Shown here: positions 44,192 to 49,802 of the stretch, in pieces | How the letters are laid out: every line of letters begins with the position of its first letter | Position numbering within the stretch: position 1 is the stretch's first letter | Notes under the pieces: model-generated | Database searches by the model: none | The model's input: only the letters and a program-made list of their open reading frames with translations | What the model was told of the DNA's origin: nothing | Translations under genes and position numbers: made by a program | Origin: Pelargonium nanum | Lineage: Eukaryota; Streptophyta; Magnoliopsida; Geraniales; Geraniaceae | Direction of reading: 5' to 3' | DNA: 49,802 nucleotides | NCBI GenBank assembly: GCA_036897485.1 | Contig: JAYMTF010000147.1 | Location: forward strand, 1 to 49,802

Positions 44192-46181
44192 TTCGATGTG
44201 AAATTCTTTAACACTCATCATCACGTTCAAATTGAATAAGAGATCAGATGAACTTGCGTCTCAATATGCACGTGGATAATAGACTTAAGCCGGGAGTATC
44301 ACTTAACATTTATAAATAAATGCACAAGTGTCATTTAGTAGCGGTAGAAAATGTTGATACTGAATTAACCAATCGTTCGATCTGCGCTTAATCGGTGAGT
44401 TTTAAATATTATCATTAAAATATTCAAAGAATGGGGTCTTGATTCTAGAGATATATAATGCATGAGTCTTAATTAATAGTTTATGTGGTGAGAGTACTTA
44501 GAGACAAAGTGAGATCAAACACTTCTGACTGAAATCTATACTTATAATTAGTTATTATTGAAGAGGAATGAGACCAGAATTAGCTATGTGAATTGCAAGG
44601 CACTGAGTGCTTAAATTTAAGGCACAGGCTGTGCCATAGCTATGTATCTAGCTGGCTAGGTGTAAGAGAGCTCTGATCTCTCTTGATTCCAAAATTTATT
44701 GTTTAGCTATGTGACAAAATAACTAGGAAATGAAGACATGCATAATGTTCCTTTTTTGTTTCAATTAATATTGTTACAGATCATATGTACATATAATGCA
44801 ATGATTTATATGTATATATGCAATAGTGGCATAGCAAAAGTTTTATATGCAATGCACAACTTATATTCAGAATCAAACACTGTACAACTCAGTTGTGTCT
44901 CTGAAAGTCAAATTTATTTTTCTCTTAATACTATGATTTTACTCTCCATAAAACATCAAACAATAAATGATAGAAATAGAAATAGAAATAGAAATAGAAG
45001 AAACCTTTGTAGAAAAACTATAAAAGATCATTGGTTTTTATTTTTGTAAATGTGGTTATTAGGTCATGATGATTTTTCTTACAAATCCATTAAACCTTAT
45101 ATGGATGATTTATTCTCCAAGAAAAAATTTAAGTGCTCAACTTTATTATAAAAGTACGTGCGTAAAGTTACGAAGAATAATAAAAATATACTATAGACCC
45201 TAATGTTTATATGTCTATAAAAGAATGCGTAAAATTAATAATGTCTAGATGTTAAAAAATATGTCCACAAATATGAAAACAGTTTTGTGGACAATGTATT
45301 TTATGAACTTGTAAACTTTGGTCGCTAAAATAAAGATATTTGATTATTTATAAACGAAGAAAATACAGGTAATAAACACATAAATAAATTCAAGTTCAAT
45401 ATATCCGATGTGCAATGGTTCAATTGAGTTAAATTTAGGAGCAAGACAAGGCTGGAATATTCAATTTTCATGTGCTTAATTAAAGAAACCTAAACTAATT
45501 AACAATCAAGATTCATATAGATATGTATGTAGTGAAGTACTTGTAGTAGCAATAGCTAAAAATAATAACAATAATTATTGCTGTTTTTTGTCTTGTCCCA
45601 AAACACATTCTTTCGTAACTTTGCTAGAGCATTTAATTAATTGCCCAAATTATCATAGTGTAATTAATTTTAAGGTGATCAATAAACTTGTATATAACCT
45701 AAATAAATAGACTAATTAACTGTAAGCAACAAGGGACAAAATAAACCATTGTATTCTAATATTTGTGCATATGTGTGTATTGAGATTCTCACTAGTTAAC
45801 GCCAAAAACACCTTCCATATATATGTGATTCATGATAACAATTTAATTAACAAGTGTAATTAATGCTTAATTAATAGAGCAAAACACCATTCCATCAATC
45901 GGTTCATGCATCAACCATCTGGTCTGGTGGCTCCATCTTTAGTCCAAAATTGGGGTCTACATTTAGGTTTTGGTTACTATTTTTTTAAGAAAAATGTTTA
46001 GGTTGTAGGATGTCACCCATTTTTGGAACAGTGCATGTCGTCGATCGATAATTTACATTTTACAAATAAATCTACTTGATCATTGTTAGTTAGTACTCAT
46101 ATGATTAAATAAGATGAACTAGATGATAACTTCTTAATTTGTGTGATTTTTTTTTTAAACTAATGACATTGTTGCGTATTT
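44192..46181. other. Gene-free AT-rich stretch
   Basis: No recognised gene. It holds a hexanucleotide microsatellite (TAGAAA, about five units) at 44971-45000. The right side ends at a CACTA-type element. Confidence 0.4.
44971..45000. repeat. TAGAAA microsatellite (about 5 units)
   Basis: Perfect TAGAAA repeated four times with a fifth unit ending TAGAAG. A simple length-variable marker, no coding role visible. Confidence 0.85.
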
Positions 46182-46455
46182 CACTACAAATTTTTTAACT
46201 TTTGGTGACATTAAAAAATAAGTTATCGTCATGAGTTGAGCTTAGAAACAATGATTATTGGGCTGATATGGATAAAAGCCCAATAATGATGAAAATTTGG
46301 GTTTTTATGCTTTTGGTGACAAACCAGCTTTAGTCGTGCACATAAGACTTTCCGTGACAAGACATTTAGCTACAACCAATTATTGACTTTCCGCGATAGG
46401 ATAGGGGTTTGAGCGACTGGATTGGTTGTCGCGAAAAATGAAATTTCTTGTAGTG
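46182..46455. mobile_element. CACTA-type MITE (274 bp)
   Basis: The left end is CACTACAAATTTTTTAAC and the right end, reverse complemented, is CACTACAAGAAATTTCAT, the hallmark ends of CACTA (CMC/En-Spm) transposons. A 3-bp target duplication, TTT, flanks it (46179-46181 and 46456-46458), the length made by this superfamily. Subterminal GGTGACA, CCGTGACAAG and CGCGACAA strings look like transposase-binding repeats. There is no coding frame, so it must depend on an element elsewhere. Confidence 0.85.
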
Positions 46456-49364
46456 TTTTATAACTATGATCAAACTTTGCATAACAATTCAAACTGATAT
46501 TTTTGTCAACGTGTTAAGAGTTAAATACTAAAGTACGAGTTCTTGGTCGGGGTCTTGAAGCATAAAACACAAGAAACACATTGTATGTTAGGTGGTGATA
46601 CGAGGTGTGTGCCCAAAAAATTATCTCGAGCGTAAATATGAGATATTTTCCATGAACATTTTAATGGACACTGCCCATTTAGAGAGAATTATAAAAGAGA
46701 AAATATAGAAAGAAGACAAAAATAGATTGAACAAAATCTCTTCTCCTTTAAAGAGATGGAATGTTTATACTTACAAATCAAAATATCACCTTAAACTGGA
46801 CTAAGGGTGAAGCTAGGGATCGCTGACGAGCTCCTTGGAGATGTACCACCAAAGGAGCTGAGGTTGGGTGCCTGCTGCAATGTGCAACCCCGACCTATAG
46901 GATGCCTTGTCTCGTGTTTACCCCACCACATACGAGAGTTGAGGCAAGACACCTGATCATACAGTGCACGACTCCGGCCCAACTCCTTAGAGTGTGGTTT
47001 CTTGTGGTTCTCGGTTGATCTAACCTATTTTATGGTTTCTTAGATGTTGATGTCACCCTCACATACACGTATAACCTTTTGAGTAACTTAACTCATTGAT
47101 GAAAAAGTGTATCATCAAACACTCATTTTGAAACAGACAAAAACACTGTACCTTGACAAAATAAACTAATCTAATTATAACCATCCTAATATTTAAATAT
47201 TTGTTTAGTTGATAAGCATGATACTTATAGTACTTGTATATATGATTTAAAAAACCAATAATCTAATCTTGTATTGGTCTCGAGTTTAGTCCAAGATGAT
47301 GCAGTCATTCTTTATATTTGTTTAAATATTATAAAAGAAACAAGTAGATTATAAAGATCCAAATTGGACTGTTGTCTTCGTAGCTTATATATATGTCAAC
47401 AATTAATTAACCAATATACAACTAATAAGTTGTCTAGATCAACCATTACATACTCCAAGACTTCCTAATTATCATCAAGACCGCAGCTTTTGAAGACTAT
47501 TAGTCATTAATCTTTTATTAATTAATGATTTAACAAAATAATTACCTATTTTCTTCTATAATTTGTGTTTTTTAACATATGTATAGTGCATGTGATGATT
47601 GATTTATTTATTTTAATTTTTTGTGTCAAATGAAATATAATTGTAAAACTTAATAAATTGATAGTGAATATGTATAGAATATCAAGTCAATTCCATTTTT
47701 TTTCAAAATGTTTTTCTTTCTTTCTTTTGGTTGAAATTAGTGAGCTAAATCAATATGGCTTTGATACTTTGTATTGTTCTCTCGTAAATAATAAATATTA
47801 TAATTATACTAAACTAAACTAAATTAAAATATTTCTTGTTACTTTCACTTCTAATTTCATTTTCACTTTTCTCTCTAATTATATATAAATGGAATTAAAT
47901 CTGAAAGTATATTTAACGGAAGTGTAAGTAATTAACTTTTATTGGGGTGCTTCTAATAATGCTTGAGGATCTAAGGACTAAGAATATAAAACTTCTTTAA
48001 ATATATAAAAAATTATTGTCTATTTTTCATGCATGCATATTATACATTTTTGTGAATCAGTTTCTAAATTAGCACATCATCAAGTGTCGGTAAGGTCATT
48101 ATCATCAAACTTATCAATACTTTAACCAACACAACGACAAAGTTAGGTGCAACTAGGTACCTTATTTTATTTTGCATTTAACTTAGTTGTATAAATAGTT
48201 AGAATTTCTTTTATGGTAAAAAAATAACCGGATTAATAAAATTAACTTGAGGGAATTAGACTCTAATTATTAAAAATAAACATCAAAATTTGAGTTGTTA
48301 ATTGTATATTGGTAGCGGATTAAAAATTTGTACGTGATAACAAATTTAAACTCTTAGACATGTATACAATTTTTTTTTAACAAAGACATGTATACAATTT
48401 AAATACCTTGAAAATAGGTAAAATGAAAAAGAATTATTCTTAGTTCACTGGACAAGATTGAAATTTTAATAACAATTTTATGAAAGAAGAAAAATATAGT
48501 TCTGCTGTCTTCGTGGGACAAGACACTTGATGACTTGATGTTTGCTTGTTGTAATTAATTAATTAATTAATTAATTAATAATTTTTATTTAAAAAAAATT
48601 AATTAATAATTGTTAACAAGAAGACTCTTGTGAGTTTGCTTGTACTACTAATTAATATTGTTTAATAAACAAGATTAGAAAGGATATTTAACAAATTAAA
48701 AACAACATAATTTACTTACAGAATTTTGAATACTTTATCATATAAAAAATAAGTGCACAAAGTTACGGTAAAAATGTTTAGACATGCATTAAAAACTAAC
48801 ATAAATCCACACTTGTCAATACTTTGATCAATTTCTAACCCTAACATACTTGGAACAATATTTTTTTGAATCAAATTTTGGGGTCTTATTATAAATATTG
48901 CATCCATCATTTTCATTGATTGATTTGATAATTTTGATTGTTAACCATGCGTATGGTGCATCTTGTCAACCACTTGGTTCCCACAAGAAGCTCCCAAACA
49001 AACCAAGCTTCAAGCAACAAGCAATTAAGCTTAATTAATTGCTTAAATTCAATAATAAAAAAAGTTAAGTACATTAGTAAATAAATTCCAATTGCTCTTA
49101 GCCGAATGTCTTTTTGCAGACTTTGATTTATAAACACTGACTCGTTTACCATTTTTCTTGTTATTATTATAATATAATTCAACTAAAATTGAAATAATTT
49201 ATCATCAAATTATGAAGATCTGATCTTCTAGGAATTTGGTTGAACATCACTTTCAATAATCAACTTTTTTTAATATAAGCAATTAATTTAGTACGTTACT
49301 TTGTGTTTATCAGTATTGTCCGGAGATTATTTTATTTGGTATTATAAAAGTTGAAAAAACAAAA
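46456..49364. other. Gene-free AT-rich stretch
   Basis: Mostly AT-rich. An unusual GC-richer island lies at about 46790-47000 (a 63-codon minus frame is the only open one) that may be a decayed LTR or other transposon piece; borders not found. An AATT tetranucleotide run (six units) lies at 48553-48576. No gene recognised. Confidence 0.4.
48553..48579. repeat. AATT microsatellite
   Basis: AATT repeated six times followed by a partial unit, in AT-rich sequence. Confidence 0.85.
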
Positions 49365-49520
49365 TATGGGCCTCTTATTTTAACTTACTAAATAATAAAA
49401 TTAGAGGTCCAAAATGGAATGGGCTGGGCCGGCTCATTTATTGAAATTGGTCTTGACACTTACAGGCCCACGTTATAAAGTATGGGCCTCTTATTTAACT
49501 TGAGGCCCATGTTATAAAAT
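49365..49520. promoter_or_regulatory. Duplicated site II (TGGGCC/GGCCCA) cluster at right edge
   Basis: TATGGGCCTCTTATTT-AACTT occurs near 49367 and again near 49482. AGGCCCAyGTTATAAA occurs near 49465 and again near 49503. At least five TGGGCC/GGCCCA cores fall within about 150 bp. Dense site II elements mark promoters of growth and housekeeping genes, so a transcription start may lie just to the right, outside the window. The gene itself is not visible. Confidence 0.5.
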
Positions 49521-49802
49521 CTTCATAATGTCAAATTAGAGATTTTATCCAATTCAATTTCAATATATATGGGGCTTCATTTTTCTATACAAACTAGTTT
49601 TTTTACCCAGTTATGCTCGGGTTTCTGTCATGTTAATTTTGTCATTTAAATTTTACTTTTACCTTAAAATAAATTATTTGTTTTCAACTAAATATTTCAC
49701 AATCTCTAATTCAATTTTACTTAGTATAATTAAGTTCTATATGCAAATCTGATAAATAAAAAGTTCTATATGCAAGTATTTTTATATATAGTTATAATGT
49801 GA
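49521..49802. other. Right window edge, no gene seen
   Basis: AT-rich sequence following the site II cluster. It could be a leader of a gene beyond the edge. No coding frame is recognised. Confidence 0.3.

Noticed and set aside
46791-46982. 63-codon minus frame as a gene
   Set aside because: No homology, no splice context, and an AT-rich setting; treated only as an unexplained island.
1-49802. A biosynthetic gene cluster or defence island
   Set aside because: The genes belong to unrelated processes, have their own promoters and introns, and show no tailoring-enzyme set or tandem family.

Overview
This is nuclear DNA from a flowering plant. Genes carry several short AT-rich GT-AG introns. 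The set includes chloroplast Rubisco activase, a D7-type cyclin, an L-type lectin receptor kinase and a SUPERMAN-like zinc finger with an EAR motif, and AT-rich spacers hold short plant-type transposable elements. The gene set fits a core eudicot, probably a rosid; the sequence alone does not fix family or genus.

Layout, left to right: the 5' half of a vacuolar amino-acid transporter (AVT1 type, minus, running off the left edge); a hAT-like TIR element; a small plastid Cys-rich protein (minus); a long gene-free stretch; an intronless RING-H2 DUF1117 E3 ligase (minus); FES1/HspBP1-type HSP70 exchange factor (plus, minisatellite in intron 1); a thaumatin-like protein (minus, SINE in its intron); a 12-exon TPR protein (plus); a decayed OHP1-like relic (minus); CYCD7-type cyclin (minus); GID4-type receptor of the CTLH E3 ligase (minus, with a decayed copy of its exon 7 downstream); a dead LINE fragment; an intronless L-type lectin receptor kinase (minus); Rubisco activase (minus); a second retroposon tail; an intronless DUF3475/DUF668 PSI-type protein (minus); a SUPERMAN-like C2H2 repressor (minus); and about 6 kb of AT-rich sequence with a CACTA-type MITE. 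The right edge looks like the promoter of a gene outside the window.

The genes are neighbours rather than a pathway: plants have no operons, and nothing here suggests a metabolic cluster. Three encode protein-quality or turnover factors (RDUF-type E3, FES1, GID4), but I read that as chance. Exon junctions were placed by hand from GT-AG sites, reading-frame phase and recognised protein families. All multi-exon models close in frame, which supports them, but no transcript evidence was available.

I found no convincing previously undescribed system. The best second-look items are molecular fossils and repeats: the OHP1 relic, the GID4 exon-7 relic, the roughly 90-bp minisatellite next to a FES1 splice acceptor, a SINE with a perfect 14-bp target duplication, a 26-bp perfect palindrome in an intron, and duplicated promoter modules.
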